A DNA stretch of 64,000 nucleotides from Neurospora tetrasperma FGSC 2508 (GCF_000213175.1 NW_009799179.1:2403744-2467743), one strand, 5' to 3'; counted from the stretch's first letter, positions 1 through 10,094 are shown. Translations and numbers: made by a program. The notes: generated by a model not told the origin, from the letters alone.

Positions 1-91
1 CCCACCTATTCGTCGTCGCCGGTTGTTGTGTCGTCGCCTGTGCCCCCTGTGTCTGTGTCGGCTGCTGCTGCTGCTGCTCAACCTCCATCGC

Positions 92-123
<32 letters not shown>

Positions 124-817
124 GTTCCTTAACCGTCGCCAACTGCGCCAAACTCCTCCCAAACCGATCCATCTCCGTCTTAACCACCTTTTCCTTCCTC
201 TTCAACGCCCCCGGCCGTGTCTTCAAGCTCTTATGCCTCACCCTTCCCATCGCTTCCTGCTGCGCATCCATCGTCTTGCCGCTCTCTTGGTCCTCCCTGA
301 TCTCGTTGCTGATTTCACCCAACACATCGCCCAAGCTCTCCAGCGTCGTCACCAGCTTTTTCGAGGGACGCCTCCGCTTGAGTTTGCGAGAAGAGCCAGA
401 GCCAGATGAACCGGGAACGGTCTTGGCGATCCGCGACACAAAGGCGTTGTGCTTGATGGTGCGCTTGTCCTTTTTCGAGTCGATGAAGGAGTCCGACACC
501 ACGTTGTTCTCGCGGTGGAGCTTGCGCGGGAGGAGGGGGTCGGCGAGGCGCTTCAGCGCTTTTTCGCGGGCCGAGAGGCGTTTGCCTGGGGTCGGGGCTG
601 TTGGGGCCTGTGGTGGCGTGGGTTAGTTTACACTACCTACAGTTGTTGGTGTCGCCAGATGAGGAGGAGGGGGAGGAAAAGAAGGTTAGGAGGTTGTCTT
701 TCGTTGCGCAAGGGGGGAGGGGACCCTGGGAAGAATGAATGAACGAATGGAAGGTGGGATGGGTTGGGGACTTGGTTGCTTTGGTCGGTTGATTGTTGAG
801 GAGAGTGGACGAACCAT
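1..817 (-). CDS. slx9: SLX9 ribosome-biogenesis protein (3' end cut by window edge)
   Basis: Slx9 family proteins bind pre-ribosomes and help 18S rRNA processing and 40S export in nucleolus and nucleus. The main exon is 607 down to 1 and remains open at the edge. It encodes KRLSAREKALKRLADP, then KKDKRTIKHNAFVSRI and KRRRPSKKLVTTLESL, the conserved basic blocks of fungal Slx9, followed by a KTRPGALKRKEKVVKTEMDR segment and an Ala-run/Gln-run tail. There is an in-frame stop just upstream of the exon and a CTAAC..CACAG acceptor at its border. The only nearby upstream ATG (817-815) is followed directly by a GTTCGT donor. Splicing 814..608 gives MAPTAPTPGKRLSAREK, the usual kind of N-terminus for this family, so exon 1 would be the start codon alone. 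The family call is strong; the start is inferred from splice signals. Confidence 0.82.
91..123. repeat. (GCC)n trinucleotide run coding poly-Ala in SLX9
   Basis: An uninterrupted CGC/GCC repeat encodes an alanine run near the C-terminus of SLX9, followed after a few residues by a (CTG)n run at about 61-81 that encodes glutamines. Both lie outside the conserved blocks, so length variation is probably tolerated. Confidence 0.7.
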
Positions 818-1451
818 GGCTGTTTATGTTTATTCGAGCTATCTGTCAGGTCTCGATGTACAGATATGATGTGAGGAGGGCGAGTGCAAGTTAATTTTAA
901 GAGACGATGATGCAGATGTTGGCAGGGTTCAAGATGTGGACTGAATGGAGTTGAACAACGTGCGTACCTCGACTGACCACAATTGCTCCCCCAGGATTGA
1001 GTGATGGGCAGAATTGACTTTTGAGTGGAGCCGGAAATCGATAACGGAGGGACGTGAACGTGCCAATTCCTCACCGCCTACGCCTCCGCTACAGGGGGCC
1101 GAGCCGTGTGCCAAGAACTGGAGGGCTGCAGCAGTGGTCAGTGGGGTTGATTCAGCCCTACGATTTTACCTTTTCCCTTTTCCTCATTCAGTTTCACATG
1201 ATTGCATCTGGAAGAGATACACGCGGAAATCAAGCCATATATCAAAGAGGCAGAAGCTCAATGCTAGGTTCATAGGTGCCGAAAAGGTTGAGATATTGGT
1301 AATCAGGAAGTAATCAACCATAATCAATCAAGCTCTTTGATCTCGCGATAGCTGCCCCGCACTCGCTACCTATCTATCACTGACGGTAACTGGGGATTTT
1401 TATGTATCGCACTCCAACGTTTCAAATCATCTTACCCCAAAACACAACAAG
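818..1451. other. Shared 5' region between SLX9 and UBA4
   Basis: This gap lies between two divergent genes and must hold both promoters and 5' leaders. Reading frames across it are short and look random on both strands. A pyrimidine/CA-rich leader (about 1420-1450) precedes the UBA4 start codon. No RNA gene or repeat was seen. Confidence 0.5.
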
Positions 1452-3016
1452 ATGCAGAACGGCGGTGCCAGCTCAGACCAAAATGGCTCAATCAGCTCTG
1501 TCCCTCGGGACACGAGCCGGCCTCTCACAGAAGAAGAGCTCGATAGATACTCCCGTCAGATGATTGTACCTGGAATGGGAAAAGAAGGTGAGTGAGCACT
1601 TCGTCCCCAACGTTCCTTTTTGGCCAGCCGTTCGTTACCCCTGAACCAAAGTAAACAAACCTTATCTGACTAACACCCCCACCCTATCTATCCCCAGCCC
1701 AACTCCGTCTTATAAACGCCAAAGTCCTCATCATCGGCGCCGGCGGCCTCGGCTGCCCCGCCGCGCAATACATTGCCGGCGCCGGCATCGGCACCATCGG
1801 CATCGTCGACGGCGACACCGTCGAGCGTTCTAATCTGCACCGACAAGTCGGCCACTCCACCTCTCGCATCGGGCAGTCCAAAGTCTCGTCCCTCATCACC
1901 CACCTCCGCGGCCTCAACCCACTCCCCACCTACGTCGCTCACACCACTCACATCACTCCACTCAACGCCGCCGATCTGATCTCACAATACGACCTCATCC
2001 TCGACTGCACCGACAACCCCGCCACCCGCTACCTGATCTCCGACGTCTGCGTGCTCCTCTGCAAACCGCTTGTCTCGGCCGCCTCCGTGCAAACCTCGGG
2101 GCAAATCATTGTCCTCAACTGCCCGCCTACGCCGCAGGGTCAACTCGACGGCGGTCCGTACCCGCCTTGCTACCGGTGCTGCTTCAAGAAACCGCCACCG
2201 GCCAACGCCCAGCTCTCGTGCGGCGAAGCGGGCATCTTGGGTCCCGTGGTAGGACTGATGGGCGTGGCGCAGGCGGGGGAGGCCATCAAGATTCTGGCTT
2301 CGGCGCTTCACATTCCTACTACTACTACTACTACCTCTCCGCCAGCTCAAGGGGTGCCGCGGGCGCCCGTGGTGGAACCTACGTTGCTGCTGTACTCGTA
2401 CTCGCTGACTTCTTTCCTGTCGCCCTTCACTTTCCGTGCTTTGAAAATGGCGCCGAGAAAGAAGAACTGCTTCGCTTGTGGCGAGGGAAGCAAGCAAAGG
2501 TTGACGCTGGAGGGGGTGAAGAATGGAGAGCCGAACTATGAATTTTTCTGTGGGTTGGGTGGTGGCGGGCCGGAAAAGGGGGTGTTGTCAGAAGAGGAGA
2601 GGATCACGCCTAGGGAGTTTGTGGAGAGTGTACAAGGAAAGGACGGCAATGGGAAAGGAAAAAAGTATGTGGTGCTGGATACGAGGGAGAAGGAACATTT
2701 TAGCTTTGGGAGCATCGAGGGGGCAGTTAATCTGCCGTTTGGTAAGTTGTTGAGTAAGGCTGCACAGTTTAAACGGAGCGGGGAGACACCCAAGGTAGGT
2801 GATATTCTACCGCCGGAAATAAAGGTCCACGACGGAGATGGAGACGAGGACATCCCCATATACGTGGTTTGTAGAAGAGGGCTGGACTCACAGGAGGCGG
2901 TGGAAAAGTTGAAGGAGATGGGACTTGATAAAGGAGGGAGCAGGAAGATTGTGGATATTGCTGGGGGAATGAAGGCTTGGAAGGAGCAGGTTGATCCAAG
3001 TTTCCCGTATCTATAA
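1452..3016 (+). CDS. uba4: UBA4/MOCS3 adenylyltransferase-sulfurtransferase
   Basis: This E1-like enzyme adenylates and thiocarboxylates the ubiquitin-like protein Urm1 (tRNA wobble-U thiolation, urmylation) and, in moulds, the small subunit of molybdopterin synthase (cnxF/cnx-5 role). There are two exons, 1452-1587 and 1698-3016, with donor GTGAGT and acceptor CCCCAG, giving 484 residues, the usual size. The N-terminal ThiF/E1 domain has the nucleotide loop IIGAGGLGCP (about 55-65), IVDGDTVERSNLHRQ, a zinc pair PCYRCC plus NCFACG, and SCGEAGILGPVVGLMG with a conserved Cys near residue 220. The C-terminal rhodanese domain has the persulfide loop CRRGLDS with Cys near 436. The loop has Leu where yeast and human proteins have Asn. 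A low-complexity linker with a run of Thr lies before the second zinc pair. The gene looks intact. Confidence 0.96.
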
Positions 3017-3354
3017 CCACAGTGTGTCCGGTCTTTTAAGATAAAGTCCAGGATACAAGATCTGCGGCGGCGAGTTCCTCCGCTGGCGACCAAGAGATAC
3101 CAAATATATATTTACATATATATATAGAACACAAAATCTCCATGTCAGTCGGGGGAGACTAAGCACGAAAGAACATGGTTCTTTGGTGACATATATATAG
3201 CCAGTCCTCATGTCCCGGACGAATGCCCCTGCGGTATCTATCCTCGTACATACCACGCGACCCGACATCAAGTCATCATGTCATTCCTGTTCATCCTTAG
3301 CTGCTTCCCAGATGTTAAACACAACGCGTATTGAATGTTATGCAATCGATACGC
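3017..3354. other. 3' region between convergent UBA4 and PAM17
   Basis: The 3' ends of two convergent genes meet here. It contains a short AT-rich ATATAT tract (about 3103-3127) and a second ATATATA word near 3190. No gene is visible. Confidence 0.5.
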
Positions 3355-4259
3355 TCAAACAAAGGTAGTGCGCTTCTTGTTGAAGGCCCTCTGGTCCTTG
3401 AGCCATTGTCTGTAGCCAGCAACGCTGGAGATCTTCTCGCCGTAGAAATCGGGAACTAGGTTCCAGTCATGTTAGCCCGATTGGTTCGTACTTTTCCATT
3501 TTATCCGCAGTCTTTCCCCTCCGATCCAATCTGAGACTAAAAGCAAAAAGAAAGAAACAACCTACCAGGGTTACCCATAGAGCTAGCGCTAGGATCAACA
3601 CGGTGCTTCTTGATCCTCGCAAAGAACTGGCCCTCCTTGATCTCCATCTGACCTCTGTACTTGCTCTTCAGCGCGTTAAACACCATGCCGCCCATGGCAG
3701 GCCCCATCAGCCACCCCAGCGCACCGAAGCTGGCCGTCATCAGACCGACTGCAAACATGGGCTCGAGCGGCACCTGCGCCACCATGGCGTCGGCCACACC
3801 CGTGCTCAGAACCGCGCCTCCAGCCCCCGACGTGATCAGCGTCATGATCACACTAAAGGCCAGCTGCACTCTCCGCCTGGTCTTGCGCAGCTTGAAGAAG
3901 GTGTTCCAGTCCAGCACGGGCTCCCCGGCGTGGGCGGCTGATTGCGCCGCGGCGGCGGCTTCGGCGGCGTTGGCGTCGAGCTCGGCATCGGAGCGCTGGC
4001 GGGTGCTGGAGGAAGAAGAAGAAGAAGCCCTACGAAGCTGCTTCTGGGCCTGCTGGGCTTGTTGTTGGGCGCGGAAACGGAGGACGAGGGCAGAAGGTGA
4101 CGTCGAGAGAGGGCGCACAGAGGTTGGTTGTGGAAGCTTGGTGTTCATGGAGAAGGGCGAGCAGGGGCAGGCGGTGCTGCGGAGGAGCATGGGCTGGAGG
4201 GGGCCGGAGGACCGGCTGACGCCGGCGCGGAGCATCGTTGTTGCTGTTGAGCTAAGCAT
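3355..4259 (-). CDS. pam17: PAM17, TIM23 import motor subunit
   Basis: Pam17 is an inner-membrane subunit of the presequence-translocase-associated motor and stabilises the Pam16/Pam18 J-complex on TIM23. There are two exons, 4259-3566 and 3455-3355, with donor GTAGGT and acceptor CCTAG, giving 264 residues. The first ~60 residues are Arg/Ser/Leu-rich and lack acidic residues (a mitochondrial presequence). A low-complexity Gln/Ser/Ala linker follows, then the family signature LDWNTFFKLRKTRRR (about 116-130), two membrane segments (about 132-152 and 168-193) and a conserved matrix tail NPVPDFYGEKISSV..YRQWLRDQ-like that spans the splice junction. Correct reconstruction of that tail supports the intron. 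The gene is divergent from the chromodomain gene to its right. Confidence 0.95.
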
Positions 4260-5340
4260 TGTGGATGTGTATGTGATGTGTGTGTATCGACAGAAGAACC
4301 GGTCGAGTCGTTGTCGTCGTCAGGGTGAGAGTTGTCTCGATTTCCAAGCTTGGCGTAGAGTTGAGAGCTCCCGTCCCGGTCGAACAATGGATCGAAGTGC
4401 GTAATTTGGTGGGGTGGGGATGGACGAGGCACGGTCTTTCGACAAAGTTCGCTGTGATGCAAGTGCCAGTGGGCTGTTTTTAGCGGCTGTGAACTGCTGC
4501 AGCTACCTGTAGGTACGTACTGGGGCTTGCTCTGCAGCAGCTTCCGTCTGGGGTACCCCAGACAAAGATAAGATAAGGGTCATTGCCAAGGGAACCGAAC
4601 TTCCCTCGTGTACTCCCGATTGATGTCTTGCGACAAGTTTGGTCAGGGGGGCGAGGACTGTGATGTGTTTGTTGGTCAACTGCTCGACAACCAATGGTCT
4701 GTCACCTGTCGAAGACAACTCCAAAGCTGGAACTCCGGGCTGCAAGATTACCTATATATGGAAAAAGAAATCAAAAATCAAAAAATAATCACAATAGTTC
4801 AACATTGTTAAACTAATAGTAAAACAGATTGGAATAGTACTCCAATAATTATAAGTTCTATTTATTTTATTTATAAAATCAAACTATTCATTTACTTAAT
4901 ACCTAGCTACCTAGCTTATAAGATTAGTGAAATGTTCTTGGCGCTATATAAGTTAAACACGAATAATATAATAACCCGACATAATCCGGCCTTGGCGCCC
5001 AATATAAACCTAACGATCGACGCGCTGGAACAGCAGCGCAACGCCAACTTAACAATCAACGTGGAAGCAATCATCACCCGAAACACATCACGACATGGCG
5101 ACCGACAAGCTTTGTCGAGGCGCACTTTGCAAGTAAACCGTCAGTGTCCCAATGGCGCATCTCGAGGAAATACCGGCGGTCATCTTTCTGCCCTCACGCG
5201 ACAAGTCTCGCCTACGGCCCCTTCCTCCACAGCTGCGCGGGCCAACTTCGCGGGGCGCGTCGCACACGCCCACTTGAACCTACCTCTAACCACCGACTCC
5301 AAACCATTCAGTTTCACATACCATCTTCCTAAACTGCGCA
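4260..5340. other. Divergent promoter region with AT-rich block
   Basis: This gap separates PAM17 from the chromodomain gene. Bases about 4747-4990 are strikingly AT-rich compared with the GC-rich flanks and hold a small inverted repeat (ATTGGA..TCCAAT near 4829-4846). The last ~300 bases are the GC-rich, ACC/CAC-rich leader of the chromodomain gene. Short frames here do not look coding. Confidence 0.5.
4747..4990. other. AT-rich intergenic block
   Basis: A sharply bounded tract of A/T-dominated sequence with many TTA/TAT/AAT words. It could be an old repeat worn by RIP-type C-to-T change, or simply a promoter spacer. No terminal repeats or coding remnants were recognised, so its nature is open. 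Confidence 0.4.
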
Positions 5341-7041
5341 ATGGCCGGCAAGCCTGTCACCGGCCGTCCCAAGACGACTATCGAAATACCTCTCCCTTCC
5401 ATCAAAAAGTACACCCGTGGCTCGGGTCCACCGCCGCCTCCCATTACTCTCGCGCCGCCTCGAGATTCGACCGCATACATCATCGACCAGTTTGTCCTGC
5501 CTGTGCTTAAGGACACGAAGCCAGACTCTCGACGGCGTATTTTTTACCATATTGGATTTACCGACATCCCGGCTGCTAGGCTTCTGGTCCCATGCAACGA
5601 AGTCCTCGACTACGTATCCCCGCGCGAGTTGGAGGAATGGGAGTACGATGCTCTCCAAATTAAGGAAGCGGATAAGGCTGCGGAAGCTGAGCAAAGGCGC
5701 AAGAACCAGGAGCAAGCTCCCGCTAAGAAGAAGCCTGGTCGCCCTTCAAAGGCCCGCTTGAACGAACCAGCGCTTGACGCACCCGCGGAGCCTGTCATAT
5801 CTTTGCAAGAGGGGGACGTCCTGTTGGCCAAGCAGGAGGCTGTTGCCGGCCCCTCGTTAGCTACTCCACAAAAACGGAAGCGGGCCGAGATCCCCAGGTT
5901 TGATGATTCCGACGAAGCGGCGATCCAGCTCCAACTACAAAACCAGTCAGCAATTCCCAGCGAGGTAGAGGATAGCGGCACGGACCTGGAGGGCTACGAT
6001 TCCACTGATCCTCTGTCGGCCGATCTAAGTCCAAAGATTACATCTTATTCGCGAGGTAATAGCTCAGGGTCGTCCGCACAACAGCCTGTGGCCGGGCCAT
6101 CCAAACCAACAGCAACAAAGCCAAGTGTCTCGAGCAACATTGCCTCGCGTCCGTCACCGAGTGTCGTTTCCACCCCAGGAAGAATTCATCCAATGTTTGC
6201 CCGCAGCATTGAGACAGGAAGAATCCCGGTCAGTGGACATGGCAGCCAGAAAGGGGCAGGCCAGAATGGGGTAGGTCATTCGCGTGGCTTTGGAGGAATA
6301 AATGCGGAGGCCATTGCGCGAGCTTCTCCGTCTAGAGACAACAGCACACGTCAGTTCAAAGCGGTTCCTAAAGCAGCAGTACTTCCTTTTACTCACCCAA
6401 CACAAATTGCGCCGATTTCTTTCACGCCTCTTGCAGCTCCCATTGCAGTCTCTAGACCGATAGTCACTTCTGACTCTCTATCCAAGCAGATTGAATCTTC
6501 CAGCGCAAGGAAGCGTCGAAAAGACGAGCAACCGAAACCGAACAGAAAGCGCAAGAAGTCCCACATTGAAGAGCCCACTGATTCCTGGGTAGTCAAGGAA
6601 CTACTCGACGACCAATGGGTAACCGAACACGGCGTCAAGGTTCACAAGTATCTGGTTCTCTGGGAAGGCAACTGGCCCTCTGACCAGAACCCGACATGGG
6701 AACCTGAAGACAACATTGATGACCAGGGCCTCATCAAGACATACCTGAAAAAGAAGGAAAGCGGGATGCTAAAAGCCCCCAAGAAAACACAGCGGTCCAT
6801 GCTGTCGTATCTCTCGCAGCCACAGTACTCGAGCGTTGCTGAAGCATTCGAAGGCGATATCGACGAACTACAACCAGAAGCTGCAGCTGTGACACCGGAA
6901 AGTGACTCGGATGACGGTGATGAGCTTTTGGTGACGGAAGAGCCTGTCGCCAAGACACAGAAGAATGGGAAAGGGGAGAATAGCAGTTTCACCTCGTTCG
7001 ACTCGAAGCTGGAGCAGTACCAGAAGACATTTCCAAGGTGA
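5341..7041 (+). CDS. cdp-2: Chromodomain and AT-hook protein, CDP-2-like
   Basis: A single exon of 566 residues. Near the C-terminus (about 414-472) a chromodomain reads DSWVVKELLDDQW..KVHKYLVLWEGN, then PTWEPEDNIDD and LIKTYLKKK, matching the aromatic cage and WEP signature of methyl-lysine readers. An AT-hook-like KKPGRPSK lies near 129-136 and a basic nuclear-localisation cluster (ARKRRKDEQPKPNRKRKKSH) near 389-408. The middle is Ser/Pro-rich and disordered and the tail is acidic. In Neurospora a protein of this layout, CDP-2, joins HP1, HDA-1 and CHAP in the HCHC complex, which deacetylates histones in heterochromatin. The match to CDP-2 rests on layout and size and on the gene neighbourhood as recalled, so the symbol is tentative; nuclear chromatin binding is well supported. 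Confidence 0.85.
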   Translation: MAGKPVTGRPKTTIEIPLPSIKKYTRGSGPPPPPITLAPPRDSTAYIIDQFVLPVLKDTKPDSRRRIFYHIGFTDIPAARLLVPCNEVLDYVSPRELEEWEYDALQIKEADKAAEAEQRRKNQEQAPAKKKPGRPSKARLNEPALDAPAEPVISLQEGDVLLAKQEAVAGPSLATPQKRKRAEIPRFDDSDEAAIQLQLQNQSAIPSEVEDSGTDLEGYDSTDPLSADLSPKITSYSRGNSSGSSAQQPVAGPSKPTATKPSVSSNIASRPSPSVVSTPGRIHPMFARSIETGRIPVSGHGSQKGAGQNGVGHSRGFGGINAEAIARASPSRDNSTRQFKAVPKAAVLPFTHPTQIAPISFTPLAAPIAVSRPIVTSDSLSKQIESSSARKRRKDEQPKPNRKRKKSHIEEPTDSWVVKELLDDQWVTEHGVKVHKYLVLWEGNWPSDQNPTWEPEDNIDDQGLIKTYLKKKESGMLKAPKKTQRSMLSYLSQPQYSSVAEAFEGDIDELQPEAAAVTPESDSDDGDELLVTEEPVAKTQKNGKGENSSFTSFDSKLEQYQKTFPR

Positions 7042-7721
7042 TGAGGAAGATGCTCGGGCGTATGATTGGGGTGCTAATGGGCACGCACTTTCTTTTATGC
7101 TGGAGAAGAATGCTTGAAATACACTTCGTTCTTGGGATGAACCTAATGGAGTAACCCTATGGGCAGAGTGATGGCTCGCTAACATCGTTGTTTCGCGGTT
7201 ATCGAACTCGGAGGATCACAAGCTATGCCGCAATCTGATACTATTTCGCTATGTTCCTGTCCCGCCAGTTCTCATCCCACCAGTTTCGGATAGACTGGAT
7301 AGAGGAGACTGTTTCGACGGTGATTCGGGTGGTATCAAAGAAGGTTGGATGCACGAAGCAACATGTTGGACCTGGCGGGAGCGGCAATGGGCAAAATAGC
7401 TCGGTTGGCATGAAGAACCCACAGCGGAAGACAAGTACGGACAGCTAGAGTCGAAACCTTGGGCTGCTGGTATATGTAGTCTTATTGCACATAACCCCAA
7501 CCGCTACCAGTTTCAGTGAATTACAACACATCACCATCAACTTCTCCGTGTTTTCCACCCATCCAGACATTTCCGACGGGCGTACTGTGTCTAGAGGTAG
7601 CCTTGTTCTCGACATATGGAAATCATCATGATCCATCGTTCTACAACAATACCTCCATACAACTTTCACCCTTTGTATAAATATATCCACCATTCTCGGC
7701 ACCATCCCCCTCCAATTCCAT
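7042..7721. other. 3' region of chromodomain gene
   Basis: No gene seen. A TAGAGGTA word lies at about 7594, and a TATAAATA box-like sequence near 7677 sits about 45 bases before a short ORF. The short frames on both strands look random. Confidence 0.4.
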
Positions 7722-7904
7722 ATGTCCTCATTCTCATTCATCCCAGTGCTCATCGCCATCATAGTCCTCCATGCCTACGTGCTCCCTCAAGTCCGCCAAA
7801 ACGTCGTAGCAATCAAGAAGCAATGCGTCGACCAAGCAATGGCATGGACGTCATCATATATCTCCCTTTTGCAAGCGCCTTCTATCCACGAACTGGCCCC
7901 ATGA
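7722..7904 (+). CDS. Possible 60-residue membrane microprotein
   Basis: An ATG-started ORF encodes MSSFSFIPVLIAIIVLHAYV, a hydrophobic helix long enough to span a membrane, then a short amphipathic region with KKQCVDQAMAW and a stop after LAP. A TATAAATA sequence lies about 45 bases upstream. The family is not recognised and no intron is needed. It could equally be a chance frame; the clean N-terminal membrane helix and the TATA box are the only support. Confidence 0.28.
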   Translation: MSSFSFIPVLIAIIVLHAYVLPQVRQNVVAIKKQCVDQAMAWTSSYISLLQAPSIHELAP

Positions 7905-9722
7905 TCCCTACTTGCACCTTCCGCAGTATGTAGGTACCTACCTACGTAGCTAAACCTGAAGAAGACATCTCCCCGAACAGGCAAGCTTCGTTCAGTTCTT
8001 GCCTGATTCCGACTTAGACTTCGTGCCATGTATGTAGGTACCTTACCTAGGTAACCTAGCGGCCAAATGCAATAAGTCCTCCATGTCATCGATAGAAATA
8101 CTTCCTCGGCTTTACCAACGCCAATGAAGGACGGGTCTATCTCGGTCCCAACCACAATTTGGGCGGAAGGGGGGATATAGATCTGGTCCCCGTACGATCT
8201 TAGCAACCAGGTCAGGCCAGCACACACACTGATCCTATCCAACCAACTCTCGGTATTGGCTGCGTGCCAGAGATTAGCTATGCCTAGTGTATATTCGTGC
8301 CAGGTCATTCTATCCGGTTGGTCGCTATCGGGCCAGTCCTCAGGCGGGAGGAGCTCTCTTCCGAGCACCTCATTATATTAGGTACTCAATGTTTGAGGGC
8401 TAGAAGAGGATCTTGAACGGTGCTGTGCGCTCCTCATCTACAAGCCCTTTACCCAGATACTTGGGCAAGCGTTAATTGTACTTAAGGTCCAAGTACCTTG
8501 GCGGCTCTTCCCCGGGTGGGGGGGCAGACCTCTCCTGGTTCCACAGAGACATCTGTCTAAAAGGTTGCCTCGTTCATCCATCCATCGAGACCTGCGATGT
8601 TCTGTTATCTCACTCCACTCAGATTCTCAGGCCCTGTGGATGAAGAGGTCGAACTGGTCTCCAAATCGATGGCCACTTGATCTAGCGATTGTGTGCGTTA
8701 TAGGGCACCCTCCTCCGCCACTAAGTAGTCAGTCCTCTGACTCCAGTCTGCGACTTGGGCTCCCTAGCAAGCATGGTGCCCGCCATACCAAATGATACCT
8801 ACCTCTAGTTTCCAAACCTTTTGTTATCAATCAAGTCAAAGGGGGTTGTTGTTATTGGGTGTTGCTGACGGTGAGGAGGGAAAGAGTGAGGGAGGTTGAT
8901 GACCTGAGAGAAAAGGTTGATGGGGAGGAGGATTGAGATTGCCCGGGGTTGTCCTCGTTGGCGAGACTTGGTATCATTCTCATTATTGGGATTTATTGTC
9001 GGCCAACGGCCAACACGTAGAGGTAGAGGTAGATAAGCACCCTGGTTTAGCTTTGGCACATGATGTGAACACAGGCAATATGTCACTTGGGAGAATGTGG
9101 CACAATCAGATAATGAGCTTATAAAAAGGACGTGGTATTTGGCCAGATTTATCGAGGTCGTTGCAATTACTTTGTCCATCAGATCGCAACTTTGTGACTT
9201 CATGACTGTTCCCTACCTAGGTAGGTAACTAGGTTCCTTATGTCACCACTTGTCCATTTATCGAACGCCAACGCAAGCCTGTCCATTAATCCTCCGCCCT
9301 ATATATTGCGCTGCTTATGACGAGGAAATCTCCGCGAGCCAACAGGAACCATACTGCTCTATAGGTAGTTATCCGACGTGCTGTTGGATGTGAAGGCATA
9401 CTTAGGAGGAAAGTTAATGCTATTCGGTCCAACAGTGATACTTATCTTGTCAACCTGGTGAATGCCCAACATCTGTCGCAGCTTCGCCTCCCCTTCAGCT
9501 CAAACTTCCCCTCCAGGTTCCACGAGGATTTCCCTTAATCTTCACTCCACGCCGAACACTTCTAGACTTGTCGAGACTTTTGCGCCCATGGTTTCATCAT
9601 GTTATAGAGTGAGTCGTCTTGACTTGTGGTAAAAGAATGCCTTTCGTCGAAGACACTAAGGCCAACGTCTCTGACAGTAGGGATACCGTCGAAGTGAAGA
9701 GAGGGGCTGAGCATCGCGTAGC
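7905..9722. other. Intergenic region with a coding-like remnant
   Basis: On the minus strand about 8379-8085 an open stretch reads LLPPEDWPDSD, then a Trp-rich segment WLDRISVCAGLTWLLRSYGD and VVGTEIDPSFIGVGKAEE. It looks like real protein sequence but has no ATG and no clear splice partner, so it may be a relic exon. The rest holds TACCTAGGTA-type words (7931, 8035, 9212) and TACCTCTA/TAGAGGTA words (8807, 9018). Nothing else was seen. Confidence 0.35.
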
Positions 9723-10094
9723 TCAAGCCCAGTTCTGGCCGGCGGGCTCCCAGATGCCGATTACCATTTCGTAATGGTAAATTGGGCTCGGGTGGTTGTC
9801 CTCCCAGCCGCTCTCGTAAAGAGCCTCCCGAACGAGCCTATTGCCGAGGGTAAGATCGATGAGGGTTAACACCCTGCCCCGCTCGACGTTCCAATTATCG
9901 CGACAGGTGTCGCACGCGCGCTGCTCGGGACTCATTTCATCAAGCACCAAGTGGTGCAGAAGGGAAGCCGCTCTGAGATACTGGCGGAGGGCGGTATCCC
10001 ACATCTCAAAGTTTTGGTGGCCCTCTAGCTCCACCAGACCGAACGGGAGGTGATAGTAATTAATCACGTAAACGGGCTGATCGGGGGCAGCCAT
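9723..10094 (-). CDS. Small Gag-like protein of unknown role (possible copia relic)
   Basis: An ATG-started frame of 123 residues. The pattern LEGHQNFEMWDTALRQYLRA..L, a spaced CDTCRDNW segment, then RVLTLIDLTLGNRLVREALYESGW resembles the N-terminal helical Gag/UBN2-type domain of Ty1/copia polyproteins, which begins with an L-x-G-x-x-(N/Y)F-x-x-W motif. No protease, integrase, reverse transcriptase or long terminal repeats were recognised around it. It may be an isolated old Gag fragment or a host gene derived from one. The resemblance is by motif pattern only. Confidence 0.45.
   Translation of the reverse strand: MAAPDQPVYVINYYHLPFGLVELEGHQNFEMWDTALRQYLRAASLLHHLVLDEMSPEQRACDTCRDNWNVERGRVLTLIDLTLGNRLVREALYESGWEDNHPSPIYHYEMVIGIWEPAGQNWA

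Noticed and set aside
23-742. Plus-strand Arg/Pro-rich frames at the left edge
   Set aside because: They are mirror frames of the minus-strand SLX9 exon, whose conserved blocks are unmistakable.
2536-3093. Minus-strand frame opposite the UBA4 3' half
   Set aside because: It overlaps the rhodanese domain coding sequence and has no protein-like features of its own.
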